A stretch of DNA of 64,000 nucleotides from Pelagomonas calceolata (lineage: Eukaryota > Sar > Pelagophyceae > Pelagomonadales > Pelagomonadaceae), in NCBI GenBank assembly GCA_918797485.1, contig CAKKNE010000003.1, positions 3,844,001 to 3,908,000 on the forward strand, in the 5' to 3' direction. Position 1 is the stretch's first letter, and each line of letters begins with the position of its first letter. Below the pieces are notes generated by a model. The model saw only the letters and a program-made list of their open reading frames with translations, did no database searches and was not told the origin of the DNA. Shown in pieces: positions 17,093 through 28,668 of this stretch. The position numbers and the translations under genes are program-made.

Positions 17093-17263
17093 GCGTGTTT
17101 ATTGACATAGTCTTGGCGACGCGCGGTGTCTCCAGGGGCCCCACCCACTAGTCCTACTAGTAGCACCGTGGTCGGCCACTGACTCGGAAGACATAGTCTG
17201 CTCGATGGCGTGGGGGGTCCCCTCGACGCCATCGACGCGAACAGCTCGATAACACAGATAATC

Positions 17264-18523
17264 TTACTTGTATGAGTGCCTCGACGAATCATCAAAAGTG
17301 CGCAACGTCCCGACCGTGTGTTGGCCCGGCGACGCGGAGAGCGCGTCGAGCGACGGCCCGCCCGCGAACGTGCCGACGGACTCGTCGAAGGACACGTAGG
17401 ACGCCGCGTCGTCGACGACGAGCGGTTCGAGCTTCTTTCCCCTCTTCACGGCGCCGCGCAGCTGCTCGGCCTCGGCCTTTTTCCGGGCCCGTTCCTCGGT
17501 CGCCTCGGCCCGCGACCGCGTTACCGCGTCCTTGCGCGCGCGGTCCTCGTCGCGCTTGACCCGTTGTTTTTCCGCGTCGCGGCCGGAGCGGGCGACGGCG
17601 GCCCTCCTCGCCTTCTCCTCATCAAGGCGCGCCCGGCGCGACCGCGGCGTCTCCTGGCTCACAGGGCGTTGCTTGGGCGTCTTGGCGCCTTGTTTGCGCG
17701 ACGCCGCCGCCGCACCCCGACGGGCGGGACTCAACCGCTCGACGGGCGGCTGCTCCGGCCGCGCCCGGAGCCGCTTCGTCGGACTGGGCAGCGGCGGCGC
17801 CGGCATCCACCCTCGATCCGCGTCCCAGCGGTCAAAGGCCCAGGGCCGGTTGCGGTCCATCTGCTTGTTCTGGCGCAGGTCCCGCTTTTCCTCGCGCTGC
17901 AAATACTCGTGCTCGACCAAAATCTGGGCCCGTTCGTCATGGGAGATGTGTGCTAGTTGTCGAGCTATCGCCTCTTCGTCCCTTTTAAGCAAACGTTTCC
18001 CTCCGATGGGAGGGGGCGCTCGATGCGTGATCAGCGGCAGGCAAAACGGGTTGCGCCGCCCAATATCGAAGCCGAATTGGATCGGCGGGTCTAACAGCTC
18101 AAGATCTCGCATGTCGTCCCGCAACACCAGAAGTAAGTTCTCGCCTCGGTGTAAGAAGGCCCGTTCTCCCACGGAGACGCGCCACGACCTCACCGCAGCG
18201 ACAATTGTTAATGTTATGGATCGTAGAGCTATCAGCGTCTTCAAGGCCTCAACCTTGGACCACGGCCTTCTCTCAGCCTCCGCGTCCCGGTACTCCGAGA
18301 TCTTCTGGAGTAAGGCGCTCCTTCTTACTACCAATGACACAATCTCGAGCTCGGCGTGGTCCGTCTGCTCGACAGACGTGTAGTAGACCCTTGGCTTGAT
18401 CACTCCGTATTGGACCTTCTTCGGCGGTCTGATCTTCCTCCGTTCTATGCGGAACCGGTCGCTTTTGTCGATGTATTGGACGTCGGCGTAGGGCTGCAGT
18501 AGACCACCACCAACTAGGGGCAT
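17264..18523 (-). CDS. Unknown protein with basic coiled-coil tail
   Basis: A 419-residue product from the ATG at 18523 (MPLVGGGLLQPYADVQYIDK). Residues about 60-170 are a mixed helical region (VEALKTLIALRSITLTIVAAVR; ENLLLVLRDDMRDLELLDPP), followed by a long Arg/Glu/Lys-rich stretch with coiled-coil character and a Ser-rich end. I do not recognise a family. At the 3' end, codon TAC is followed by AAGTAAGA, which could be a donor site, and the downstream sequence carries an introner-like GCGTCGATGGCGTC module, so a short last exon may be missing. The coordinate given ends at the first stop. Confidence 0.55.
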   Translation of the reverse strand: MPLVGGGLLQPYADVQYIDKSDRFRIERRKIRPPKKVQYGVIKPRVYYTSVEQTDHAELEIVSLVVRRSALLQKISEYRDAEAERRPWSKVEALKTLIALRSITLTIVAAVRSWRVSVGERAFLHRGENLLLVLRDDMRDLELLDPPIQFGFDIGRRNPFCLPLITHRAPPPIGGKRLLKRDEEAIARQLAHISHDERAQILVEHEYLQREEKRDLRQNKQMDRNRPWAFDRWDADRGWMPAPPLPSPTKRLRARPEQPPVERLSPARRGAAAASRKQGAKTPKQRPVSQETPRSRRARLDEEKARRAAVARSGRDAEKQRVKRDEDRARKDAVTRSRAEATEERARKKAEAEQLRGAVKRGKKLEPLVVDDAASYVSFDESVGTFAGGPSLDALSASPGQHTVGTLRTFDDSSRHSYK

Positions 18524-18931
18524 GTTGCGGCTGCCCCACGCGCCGGCTGCGTCGCGCGGGCGTTTGCGTCGCGTTACGGCTGCCCTACGTACACACGCTG
18601 CGCTCACACGAGCCTACGCACTGCCCCGGGACGGCGTTAGCGCTGGCTTCGCGGAGGCTAGGGTGCGGGGCATCTGCGGTTGGGCATGCCTGATGGCTTT
18701 ATATGAGTCTTTCGACGAGTGTCTGGCAGACTGGACGCGTGTTGCAAGATGGGGAGATGGGGGATCGATCAAAAAGCGCCGAGCGCCTCTCGCAAATCGC
18801 ATCCAATTACGACGCGCCTAGGACCGCGCACGTTGATCACGGTACGGCAGCACTGCTGAGACACGCATTTGTTGACGCCCACCCGCGCGCGAGCGCCAAT
18901 TCTCGCCGCGTGCCGATATCCACATTGCCGC

Positions 18932-19042
18932 GCTGTGGAAGCAATCAATTTAAACTCGGAAGCCAAACCGCGCCGCAACTCAAAAAAGCTGTGGAAGCAA
19001 TCAATTTAAACTCGGAAGCCAAACCGCGCCCAACTCAAAAAA
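18932..19042 (+). repeat. Tandem duplication of about 56 bp directly before a start codon
   Basis: The segment 18932-18987 is repeated at 18988-19042 with one base deleted. It is AT-richer than its surroundings and ends three bases before nothing else: the ATG of the oxygenase follows at 19043. The remaining divergent spacer 18524-18931 has GGCTGCCC octamers near the minus-strand start and no recognised gene. Confidence 0.9.
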
Positions 19043-22000
19043 ATGTGGGGCGACGAGGAGGAGATGTTCTACGGCATCCCGAAGCGCAAGCCGGGCAAGC
19101 CCCGCAACGACGGCGCGGGCACCTTCTTCGGCGACCTTAAGGCCGCGGTGAAGAAGACGGACAGCGCCGGCGCGTTCGCGGCCTGCGGCCACGACTCGCA
19201 GCTGCCGGCGCCGCGCCTGCGCGTCGACGGCCTCGACGCGCCGCTGGCGGTACCGGTGCCGGCGTCGCAGGCGGCCGCGCTCGTGTCCATCGCCGAGCGG
19301 GCCGCGTTCGGCCGCGGCGAGGCGACGATCGTCGACGAGACGGTCCGCAAGGCCATGAAGATCCCCGGCGCGCGGTGCCGCTTCGACAACGCGGCTTGGG
19401 CGCCGGCCCTCGAACGGCTCGTGCAGAAGGCGCGGCGCGCGCTCGGCGTCGTGCCGCGGGTCCGCGCGGAGCTCCACGATTTATTAGTGTACGAGGCGGG
19501 CGGCCACTTCTCGCCCCACCGCGACTCGGAGAAGCAGCCGGGCATGTTCGGCACGCTCGTCGTGACGCTGCCGTCGGCGCATACCGGCGGCGCCCTCGAG
19601 GTGCGCCACGAGGGCGAGACCGTGCGCTTCGAGTCCGCCTACGGCGGTGACGGGCCCGCGCCGTCGCTGAGCATCAAGCAGATGAAGCAGACGATCTCGG
19701 AGGCGGGCCTGGCCGTCGCGGACTTGCTGGAGAAGCAGGACGTCGTCGCGCGCTTCGCCCAAGCCAAGGAGCGCCTCGCCGAGGCCGAGCGGCGCCGCGC
19801 GGGCCCCTTCGACGAGGCCGCGGCGACGCGCGAGGCGAAGAAGCTCAAGGTCGTCGAGCTGCGCGCCGCGCTCGAGGCCGCGGGCGCCGACACGAAGGGC
19901 CTCAAGGCCGCGCTCGTCGAGCGGCTCGTCGCCACGCAGCGCGCGGCCGCGGCCGCGGCCGCGCTGCCCCAGGCGGGCTGGTGCGCCTTCTACGCGGACT
20001 GCGAGCACGAGATCCGCACCGTCGAGTCGGGCTACCGCGTCGCGCTCACGTACAACTTGATTCACGCGGGTGGCGAGGCGCCCGTCCCGCCGCCCCAGGA
20101 CGCCGCCGCGGCGTCCCTCAAGACGCTCGCCGCGCGGTGGACCGCTGGCACCCACGACCAGCCGCCCGACAAGGTCTGCCACTTCCTCAAGCACTCGTAC
20201 ACGAAGCCGGCCCTCGAGGGCGGCGGCTGGCACGCGCTCAAGGGCGAGGACGCGGCGCTCGCCGAGGCCCTGCACGGCTCCGGGGCCTACGACGTCTTCG
20301 CCTGCACCGTCGAGCAGGAGGAGCACGGGTGCGCCGCGTCCGAGGAGATCGGCGACCTCGAGACGACCTACGGCGTCTGGGCGACGCCCGCGGCCGCCGC
20401 CGTGCCCGACGCCGTCAGGAAGCTGCTGCCGAAGCTCCGCTTCGACGAGGCCGAGTACACGGACAAGAACTACTTCTGCAAGATCAAGGCGTACCAGGAG
20501 GACGGGGGCTTCGACACGGGCAACGAGGGCGCGCCGTACTCGAAGTGGTACAAGGCCACGGCGCTCGTCTTCTGGCCCAAGGCGCGCCGCGTCCGTGGCC
20601 CGGTGTCTTTCTGTCCTACCGTGACGGCGTGAAACCGTCGAGTCCCGCGCAGGTGCCCATGCTCGGCCTCGGCGCGTCGCTCCGGCTCCTCGACGCGGCG
20701 ATCAAGGGCGACGCGGCCGCGCACGCGGGCTACGAGAGCGCCGGCGCCATGGCCGCGGCCTGCGCCGCGCTCGCGACCGCGAAGCGAACCGCGGGCAAGG
20801 GCCTCGCGGAGGTCGTCTGCTGCCTGGCGCGCGACGGCGTGCCCGCCGCCGTCCTCGTCGACTTCGTCGGCGACTCGCTCGAGCTCGCGCGCCTCGTCCA
20901 ACGAAAGGAAGGCTATTATTCAAGCGTCAGCACGGACGCGAGCTGGAACGGGGCCACGGTCGCGAACGCGCTCTGCGCCGGGCGCGATCGCCTCCTGGCC
21001 GACCACAGCACGACGGTGAACGCGCTGCAGTTGCCGCCCGGCGCGAGTGTCTGTTTGGCGCAGTTCGGCCATTCGCACACGCAGTTCGAGGCCGCGTTCA
21101 CGAAGGCGATGCGCCGCGCGGCGACGACGTCGGAGGCTGGCGCGTTCGCCGCCTTCCGGATCCTGCGCGCCCTCGCCGACACCACGAGCTCGTACACGGG
21201 CGAATCGGCGGCGCGCCTCGTCGACGTGGTCGGCGACGTCCTCGTGCAGGCGCTCGCGGTGACGTTTCCGCTGCGCCAAATTACGGTACCGGCCTACTAC
21301 CGCAACGACGCCGCGCGGGCCGCCACCTACGTCACGGAAGAGACGGAGAAAGCACGCAAGGAGGCCAAGGACGCCGCGGCCGTGACGCTCACGGCCGCGC
21401 TATCGGCGCTCGCGGTCCCCGGCGCTACGACGGCGCGCTGCCTCGCGGCGGCGGCGCCGGTCGTCTGCGCGAACGCGGCCCGCTTCGACGGCATCGTCGC
21501 CGTGCCCGCGGCCGTGGCACCGCTCCTCGGCGGCGCCCGGCGCAACGTGCTCGAGCCGGCGGCGGTCTCGGCCCTCGAGGCGATCGCGGCCGCGGCGGCC
21601 ACGGCAACGGCGCCGGCCGGGGCGTTAACCGGGGAAGAGAAATGGACGCGAGGCGATGCGCCGGGTCAGGAGAAGGTCGAGTCCATGCTCATTACTCTCG
21701 CCGCGACCGGCGGCGCGGGGCGCCGGGCCGCCTTGTTCGACGAGGAAGACGCCTGGACCGTCGTCCGGGCGGCGTCGTCGGTCCTCTCGGGTGGGCTCTC
21801 CAACGCCGTGTATGATCGTACTGGCCGCGGCCAGTACAGCTCGAAGACGCTGGCGAAGGTCGTTAACGACGACCTGTCGCTGCCGCGCGTCCTCCTCGCG
21901 GCGATGGCGCGCGTGCCGACCGTCACGGCCGAGCGCTGGTCGCGGTCGCCCGTGCTCGAATTACCGCGCGACGCGCTCGCGGCCGCGTTCACCGCGCTCC

Positions 22001-22644
22001 GCGCGTGCGAGCGCCGCGGCGCTACGGGCCAGCTCGACGCGCTCGCGGCCCTCGTGGCGCGGACGCCGGCCTTCGATCCGCTCCGGGCGGTGGCGCCCGC
22101 CATCGAGAAGCTCGCGGACGTGAGCAAGCTCCCCTGCCCCCTCGACACAGAGGTCCGGGCGTCGGCCGCGCTCAAGGCGTTGTGCTCCCTCACGCTCGCG
22201 CCGCTGCGCACGGCCACGGTGGCGCCGCCGCCGCTCAAGGACTGGAAGCTGACCGTCGACCTGGGGCTTGGCAAGGGTTGGAAGATCAAGAACATGGAAG
22301 AGTTCTTCGCCGACCCGGTCGCCGATAAGAAGACCCTCTCCATTCGGGACGACGACGAGGAGCGCATGGCGCGGAAGCTCGAAGAGCTCCAGAGCCCCGA
22401 CGCGTTCACGACCACGCGCACCGAGTCCCGCTACGGTCCCCGCCTCGAGATTGCCAAGGTCCCCGCCGGCCAGGCGCCCAAGGAGGACATCCGCGCGCGC
22501 ATCGCATCCGAGGAGCTGCGCGCCAAGGACCTCGCCACGCTCCGCACGTTGGAGGGCCTCCTGCCGCAGCCGTCGGGACCGCCCACGGCCGGGGACTCGT
22601 CCAGCGACGACGAGCCGGAGAAGAAGAAGCAGCGCTCCCTCTGA
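19043..22644 (+). CDS. Large 2OG-Fe(II) oxygenase with internal SAP domain
   Basis: Two exons (19043-20590, 20653-22644) join in frame to 1179 residues. Residues about 140-195 are a prolyl-hydroxylase-type jelly-roll core, VRAELHDLLVYEAGGHFSPHRDSEK-like, with His159 and Asp161 as probable iron ligands, and TLVVTLPSAHTGGALEV. Residues about 270-300 match a SAP DNA-binding helix pair (LKVVELRAALEAAGADTKGLKAAL). The segment WCAFYADCEHEIRTVESGYR and VALTYNL resembles the second part of large fungal and algal 2OG oxygenases. The C-terminal 660 residues are Ala-rich helices ending in an acidic and basic tail. Substrate unknown; a nuclear protein target is a guess based on SAP. Confidence 0.7.
20591..20652 (+). 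other. Ordinary 62-nt intron of the 2OG oxygenase gene
   Basis: GTCCGTGGCC to CCCGCGCAG. Splicing is phase 0 and joins KARR to VPMLG. It is the only intron in the window without a clear introner end or core, so it may be older or a decayed copy. Confidence 0.75.
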
Positions 22645-22857
22645 GCCGAATAAGTGTCCAGTGCTTGTGTCTAGCTGATCCGGTGCGACCCGAATTGTAG
22701 CTCCATTTTTTTTGGGAGACGAGGATGAGAAGAGAGCATTGGCCGTAAAGTGAGACGATATGCGCGTGCGTATAAGCGCGGATGTTTCGACACCTTTCTT
22801 CTTCGTCACGAGCATCGATCGGCCGTAGCGCTGCAGAGGCCTGAAAACTGTAACCCT

Positions 22858-24154
22858 ATGCGTGCGCGAGACTTCCGATCCGCGCAGGCCAATTTCATTA
22901 GCGTGGTCGTCGCCACGGTCGGAGCAGCTGGACTCACGGTAGGCTCTGTCATGAGCGCGGCCAAGGCGAAGGCGGAGACTGCGAAGTCGCAGGGAGATGT
23001 CATCTTCGACAAGGCCTCAAGTGGTGCTATCCGGAATCGCACGAGCTTTATGCACGACGCCAAAAACGAACTCAACGACCTGTTTGAGTACATGCGCAAG
23101 TTCGAGCGCGAAACAGGCGTGAAGCTGATTATTGTTGCTTTCGTGGACGACCTGGACCGCTGCATCGGTGGCGACAAAATATTGAAGATGCTCGAAGCGG
23201 TTCAACTGCTGCTCAGCATCCACGCGGCCCCGGTGATCACCTTCCTCGCCATCGATCCACGTGCGAGTTCGGCGTCATTTGGGGATCTCCTGAGGCAGGA
23301 TCGACGCGACCGTCCACGCGCGCAGGTATCGTCGTGTCGTCGATAGAAGAAAGCTTCACGGAGGTCATGCGGAACACGCACGTGACGGGCTGGGAGCTCG
23401 ACGCGGCGCAGACTTTCGGTGCCTTCATCGCTCGCGCACGTCGTCGCGAAGCCGCGCCAGCTTCAGCACACATAGGTACCTAGACAAAATCCTCCAGTTT
23501 CCTGTGTCGCTGCAGCAGCCTCCAGCACACAAGATTCGGAACTACGTAGCACATGTTGTGGATCCGGTCGTCGTCAAAGATGCAGCGACGGATGCGGATG
23601 GGTTCTACCATTGGCTCGCTGGCCTCGATTTCGATAGTGATAAGCAGATTATCGTGTTTCCTGAAGACGACAAAGTCTATAACAGAAATGGTCTGTTGTT
23701 TGAATACGCGCGCGAGTTGCATGCGATGAGTGGGAACGCAGGGATATTTTCCATTGATAACCCCGTTTTCCAAGAAATCAGAATACAAATTGATTCAAAA
23801 TCTCGCTTCCAACCCGACGAAATAGTCGTTCGGGGGAGCTTACCTCTTAACGGCAAGGCGAAAATTTGGGCGGACGGCCACTAGGACATTGTCGGCAAGG
23901 CGGACGATGAACATCTTTGTCTGCTCAAGTACTCATTCAATCTGACGCCGGCTATTCGCGAAGAACTTTCGAAGGAACTCAGCTCGATGCTCACAGAGCG
24001 CGAGCCGCACTTCGGTAATGAACTCACCCTGCGTTCGGAGTCGGTTGAGCACAAAAGCTCTTATGTGATGAAGCCCCGGCGCACCTCGACCATAGCGAAG
24101 ACGGAAGACACTGCGACGGCGAGCCCTAGCGACGCACCCCCGGAAGGGTCGTAG
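22858..24154 (+). pseudogene. Broken KAP-family P-loop NTPase relic
   Basis: Pieces in more than one frame resemble the KAP NTPase domain. The best piece carries a helix-strand LIIVAFVDDLDRC, the Walker B region of KAP proteins, followed by KILKMLEAVQLLL and VITFLAIDPR. About 150 bp downstream YLDKILQFPVSLQ matches the KAP motif after Walker B. The frame changes between these pieces and an in-frame stop precedes a further 90 codons, so several breaks are present and no intact product is expected unless unusual introns exist. Base composition is visibly lower in G+C than in the neighbours, which suggests transfer or loss of constraint. The flanks 22645-22857 and 24155-24313 hold nothing I recognise. 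Confidence 0.6.
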
Positions 24155-24313
24155 GCTGATCACGCGGGTCCCTCCCGCGATGCCGACTGGCTAAGTAGAG
24201 TTCCTAAACACGGACATACTAGATACCGATCGATACGATACGTTACACTCGGCCAGCGCGCGGCCCGGGCTTACAACGAAACCTGCCGGGCAACACCAGC
24301 GTCGCGTCAACGT

Positions 24314-27300
24314 CTATTTCTTCTTGAGCACCTTCTTGGGCTTGGCGTTGTTCGCGTCCGCGACGGGCTTCTTGCCACCCTTGCCCTTGGCCTGGCCGCG
24401 GCCGCCCCGACCGCGGCCGCGGCCATTGTCCCGACCGCGCCCGCGCCCCTCTCGGCCCCGCCCGCGCCCGTCGCGCCCGCGCCCCCGGCCCGACCGAAGG
24501 GCCGCGCCGCCGACGCTATTCCGACCGGTACCGATCAAGCGCCGTTGTTCGGCCGCTAAAACATCCCGCGCCGCGTCCGCCGCCTTGCGCAGCCTCACTG
24601 ATAAAGGCGCCCGCGCCACCGTCGCACTTAACGCCGCCCGCAAGCGCAATCGCAGCACCAGCAGCTTGTCTAGGATATTATCGTCCATCGCGTACCGCAG
24701 CCACCCGTCGATGAGTAGCGTGCTACCGCTTCGAGCCACGTCGGAATGGCACAGTAGAGCCAGCGTCAGCGGCGCGCAGGGCTGGTTCGTGGCCAGTTTC
24801 AGGCCCGTTCGAAAGGCCGCGTCACTTTCAAGTAACGCCCCGAAACATAAAAGTTGGGGCGTCGACCCCTCGTGCGGGTTGCAAGACGCGAACGGCGACT
24901 CGCGATCCCCCGCCAACGACTGGTTGTGCACTCGACATGACGCGCCCTGCTTCGACGCGTACTGCCCTTTCCCAGGATCTCTCGCGGCGACGTTCGGGTG
25001 AAGAGCCACGCACGCCACGGCGTCGAGACAGCCGTCGTCGCACGGCGCGTTGATCGACTTCGAGGGCACCTCTCGCTCGAGCTGGGCGGCCGCATTTTCG
25101 ACCATTCTTAGGGTCGCAAAGCCGAGCGAATGCTTCCGGCAGTACTGGCTCTTCTGCGCGCCCGCACTCGCGAAGCCGGCCGCCGCATTTCGTAAGGCAG
25201 CAACATCAGATCTAGACGCGCCGCCCAATTCCCTTCGGGATCGATTCCTCTCGAAGCCGTCCTTCCCGGCCTTCGAGACCTGCGCGCGACAGACATGTGA
25301 TCTCGGCGTTCTGAAGTGTCCGCAGGACTCGTCTCCATCAGAGAAAGCGATGGTCCGAATTCGAGCCGATTCGGACAGAGACTCGGTCCGAACGGCCCCA
25401 AAATCGGAAGAGAGACACTGTACACGCACAAATGGATCTTTGCCGTCCATGCAGCAGACGGCCCGGAACGCGTCCGCGCTCCGCGCGCCGCACAATAAAC
25501 GGCCGTAGCACGCGGCTAAAGCCGGTCGCGGGTCCAGCGGGAGGTGCGCCAAAGCAGCACCTAATGGCGTCGCCAATTCATCATCCGAATACAACGCGCC
25601 CATCGCGATCAGCGACCGCACGGCGTGCTCGACCGCACTTTCGCGCGGCGCGTTCAGCGCCCTTCCGAGAAAATCTCTAGCCGTCCACGACGCCTCGTCT
25701 ATGACCGAGGAAGGCATGACCCGCAGGGCCGTCGCATGGAGACACAGGCCCTCCAAATTCAACCGCAGGAGCTCGGAAGGTCGACTCACCTCCATGACCT
25801 CGTGCCTTCGCCGCGTATAGAGCCGGAAGCAGACACCTGGTCTCGTTCTACCCGCTCGGCCTCTTCGTTGGTTCGCGGACGCTTGCGAGACGTAGCCCGC
25901 GCGGAGCACCGAGGCGCCTGCGCGGTGACGACGCGGTCACAGGGACGTCGCGCCGATGGCGTGCGGCGCCCCTCCCCGCCGTCGCCGCGACGCGTCGACG
26001 GCGTCGTGACGCCATCGACGCGACCTTGAAGTTCGGAAACGTTCGGAGCATCGCGGTCGCTCGACTCGGTCTGAACGGCCTCAAAATCGCATAAAAAACC
26101 ACCCAGCGCCATGATTCTAGGAAACGACGTCGCACGACCCACTCAAACCGCGAACGGTCCACGTTGAAGTCAAGTTCAACACACTGAGTCAGCGCCCAAA
26201 TGGTCGTCGTATTTTACAATTTTCTCGAGCCCAGCATCGATCACGAAACTGACGTCGGGGATCGTCACGGACGTCTCCGCCACGTTCGTCGCGAGCACGA
26301 CCTTCCACTGCTTTGGGTCGGACGGCGGGCGGAAGGCGTCGCGCTGCTTGCTCGACTCGATGCTGCCGTGGAGCGGGACGACCCACAGCGACGCCGCGAC
26401 GGATGACTCCTCCAATTTATCTTGGCACCGCTCGATGTCGTGCCAGCCGGACACAAACACCAGTATAGCACCCTTGTCGTATGAGCTATAAAGTATGTAC
26501 TCCACGAGGGCCGCGACGAGGTCCGGATCCAGCGTCTGGTCGTCGACCGACCGCTGGTACTGCCGCACCAACGCGTCGCCCTCGGCGTCCGCGTGGACCT
26601 GCTTGCCGCCCGCCGAGACCCGGTTCACCGCGCGCTCGTCGTCCTCATAGGACGTAGCCGTAAAGTCGACCTCAGTTTCAACAACCTCTTCCTCGAGGTC
26701 CCTCGTGCGGAGCATCTCGGCGAGCACGGCGGCGTCGTCGTCGCCCGTCACGGCGTCGCTGCTCGCCACGGGCTCGCCGAAACATTCCGCGGCATGATCT
26801 CCCAGTTCTTCCACAGAACCGAAGCCCGCGCGACCGCACATGGCGCACTTCAATCCGGCATCTAAAACTTTTGAGGCCTCGAGGACCTCCTTCTTGAAGT
26901 CCTGGTCGTCGGTCTTGAGGGCTTCCGCTCGAGAATTCATGTCCGCTGCCAGTGTGACGTACCTGCGTTCGGCGTTGTCTCGCGGTGCTGCGGCGCCTTC
27001 ACGCCATCGCCGCGACGCGTCGCCGACTCCAGCGTCGCGTCGACGGCGTGGCGATCATCGGACGCCGCTACGCGCTTCGTCTGCTTGAGCACGTCCTCGA
27101 GGAAGAACGTCGTGACGGGATAGTTCGTGCCGCCCATGGAGCACGACGGGCACCCGCCAAAATAGTCGCCGAGCTTCTGCAGGCCCAAAGTTGCCGACAT
27201 GAGCACTAATTTTAACGGAGGCGGCGCTACGTCAGGTGATGCGTCATACGCTTCTCTCCGTCGCGCTACTAACTCCCGCAACGCCACGAGCAAGAACTCC

Positions 27301-28190
27301 GTGTCCCGGTCCTCCTCGTGGACCTCGTCCAGCAAAAAGTGCGTGTACGACACGAGGTCGGGGTCGGAGCCGAGCTTCCGCAGCAACACTCCGGGCGTCG
27401 CGAACAACAACCGTGTCTTGGCCGAGAACGAGGACTCGAAGCGCACTTGGTACCCGACGGTCGAGCCGCAGGTCTCGCCCCTCTCGGCAGCGACGCGCTC
27501 GGCCACGGCGATCGCTGAGAGTCGCCTAGGCTGCGAACAGGCAATACTCGCCTCACACGCCGACGCGTCGAACAAAAACTGGGGCACCTGCGTGCTCTTC
27601 CCACATCCCGTCTCGCCCGCGACGAGCACCACATCGTGCCTCTTTACCAAATCGACGACCTTGGAGCGCGCCTCCCAGGCCGGCAGCTTCTGACGCGCTT
27701 TACGCATGGCCGACGGCGCCGTCGCGCACTCCGGCTTCGTTTTGGCGTAGTCGATGACCGCGGCTCTCGACTTGTGGCGGTTTTTGACGTTTCTCAGCGT
27801 ACTGCGAACGGTGCCCGGTTCCGGGCTTGGTTTCGCGTCCGCGACTCGCCCTTCCCTCGCATCATTGAGTTCCTCTGGCGTGGGAGGGTGGGCCCTGAAG
27901 TGGGCGTCGAGGACGACGGCCGCGTCCTTGGCTAAGTCTAGTCTAGGAGCATCCTCAGCTAAAGCCACAACTCTTTGAGGTTTCCACACAGTTAAAAAGC
28001 GCTCGGCCCCTTTGCCCTGTGATTTTGTCTTGAGGCCTAATTTGGGGGCGTGGGCGTGGACGAAGCGGCGCTCTTCACTCGTGAGCGTCGGCGGGAATTG
28101 GAGTTCTCTATTGGCGCTTCGGCAGAATCCATCCAACTGCTTCTCTATTTTAATCCGCCAGGTCTCGCGGCCGGGCGTGAAGCCGGACAT
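24314..28190 (-). CDS. R3H-DEAH box RNA helicase with zinc-finger insert
   Basis: Four exons (28190-27064, 26962-26196, 25917-25424, 25279-24314) join in frame to 1117 residues. Order: R3H domain (LTSEERRFVHAHAPKLGL ... GKGAERFLTV), helicase motif I AGETGCGKST, Ia SQPRRLSAIAVAERVA, II LLDEVHEE (DEVH), III LMSATL. Then an unusual Cys-x2-Cys...His-x3-Cys finger (CAMCGRAGFGSVEELGDHAAEC) sits before motif IV (GAILVFVSGWHDIE), motif V TNVAETSVTIPDV and motif VI QRRGRAGRTRPG. A winged-helix/ratchet region and a Gly-Arg repeat tail follow. This resembles DHX36/YTHDC2-type helicases. The ATG at 28190 is preferred to one at 28358, which lies in the promoter motif. Confidence 0.85.
25280..25423 (-). 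mobile_element. Introner with family B core, third DEAH intron (144 nt, stopless)
   Basis: GTACAGTGTCTC to GCGCGCAG, with CGATTTTGGGGCCGTTCGG inside. It is a multiple of three and has no in-frame stop. Removing it joins KDPFVR to VSKAG, as expected for a DEAH ratchet region. Confidence 0.75.
25918..26195 (-). mobile_element. Introner, mosaic B/C, second DEAH intron (278-nt GC-AG)
   Basis: Starts GCGCTGACTCAGTGTG (family C end with a GC donor) followed by TTGAACTTGACTTCAACG, then the family B core CGATTTTGAGGCCGTTCAG, ending CACCGCGCAG. It joins KYDDHLG to ASVLRAG. Confidence 0.8.
26963..27063 (-). mobile_element. Probable introner, first DEAH intron (101 nt)
   Basis: GTCCGATGATCGCC to CGAACGCAG. 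It contains the GCCGTCGACGCGACG and CGGCGATGGCGT modules common in the other introners but no complete known end. The donor was chosen to keep frame (phase 2). Confidence 0.55.
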
Positions 28191-28357
28191 CGTGTTCGCT
28201 GCGTGCTCTGGTTTCGGCTGCGGCAGCGTACGCTCCCGTTTCGCGCGCTCAGGCTTGCCGGCACGAATGGCTGGTCCAAGAGCAGGTCTTTGACGATCCC
28301 AGCGATGCGCGCCGATGGCTGCGCGGTGCTCGCGTCTAAGCCGGGCTAAAAGCTGCA

Positions 28358-28381
28358 ACTAGCGTATGTAAAGACACTAGC
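28358..28381 (-). promoter_or_regulatory. 24-bp promoter motif, copy 4
   Basis: Minus-strand reading GCTAGTGTCTTTAC, ATAC, GCTAGT, 168 bp upstream of the DEAH helicase start. The rest of the 28191-28668 gap has no accepted gene. Confidence 0.75.
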
Positions 28382-28668
28382 TTTACAGACACTTTTTCTT
28401 TTGACGACGTCGAGCTAACGATCCCCGGCACACGGCGCGAGGTCGATATAACGCAAGACTAGTTAGGTGAAGACCATTAAGCCATACCGCCGCCGCCGCT
28501 CCAAAAAAGACGAAGTCAACACTGCATACGCGACTCGGACCTGTAGTACAAGACGGGACAATCTGAAGAAGCGCATTTTGAGTAAACCCCTGTAATATTA
28601 TAGGCGTCGCCCCGAGCCTTGGAATGATTACGCGCATAAGTAAACGCAAATCATCGAATTAAGAAGAA

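Noticed and set aside
17093-17263. Introner-like GCGTCGATGGCGTC modules between the convergent TilS-like and coiled-coil genes
   Set aside because: A donor-like GTAAGA exists but I could not find a convincing acceptor and last exon, so no intron is claimed.
28383-28649. 88-codon minus-strand ORF between the DEAH and choline-transporter-like genes
   Set aside because: No recognisable domain, mixed codon use, and it overlaps the probable 3' UTR of one gene and the promoter of the other.
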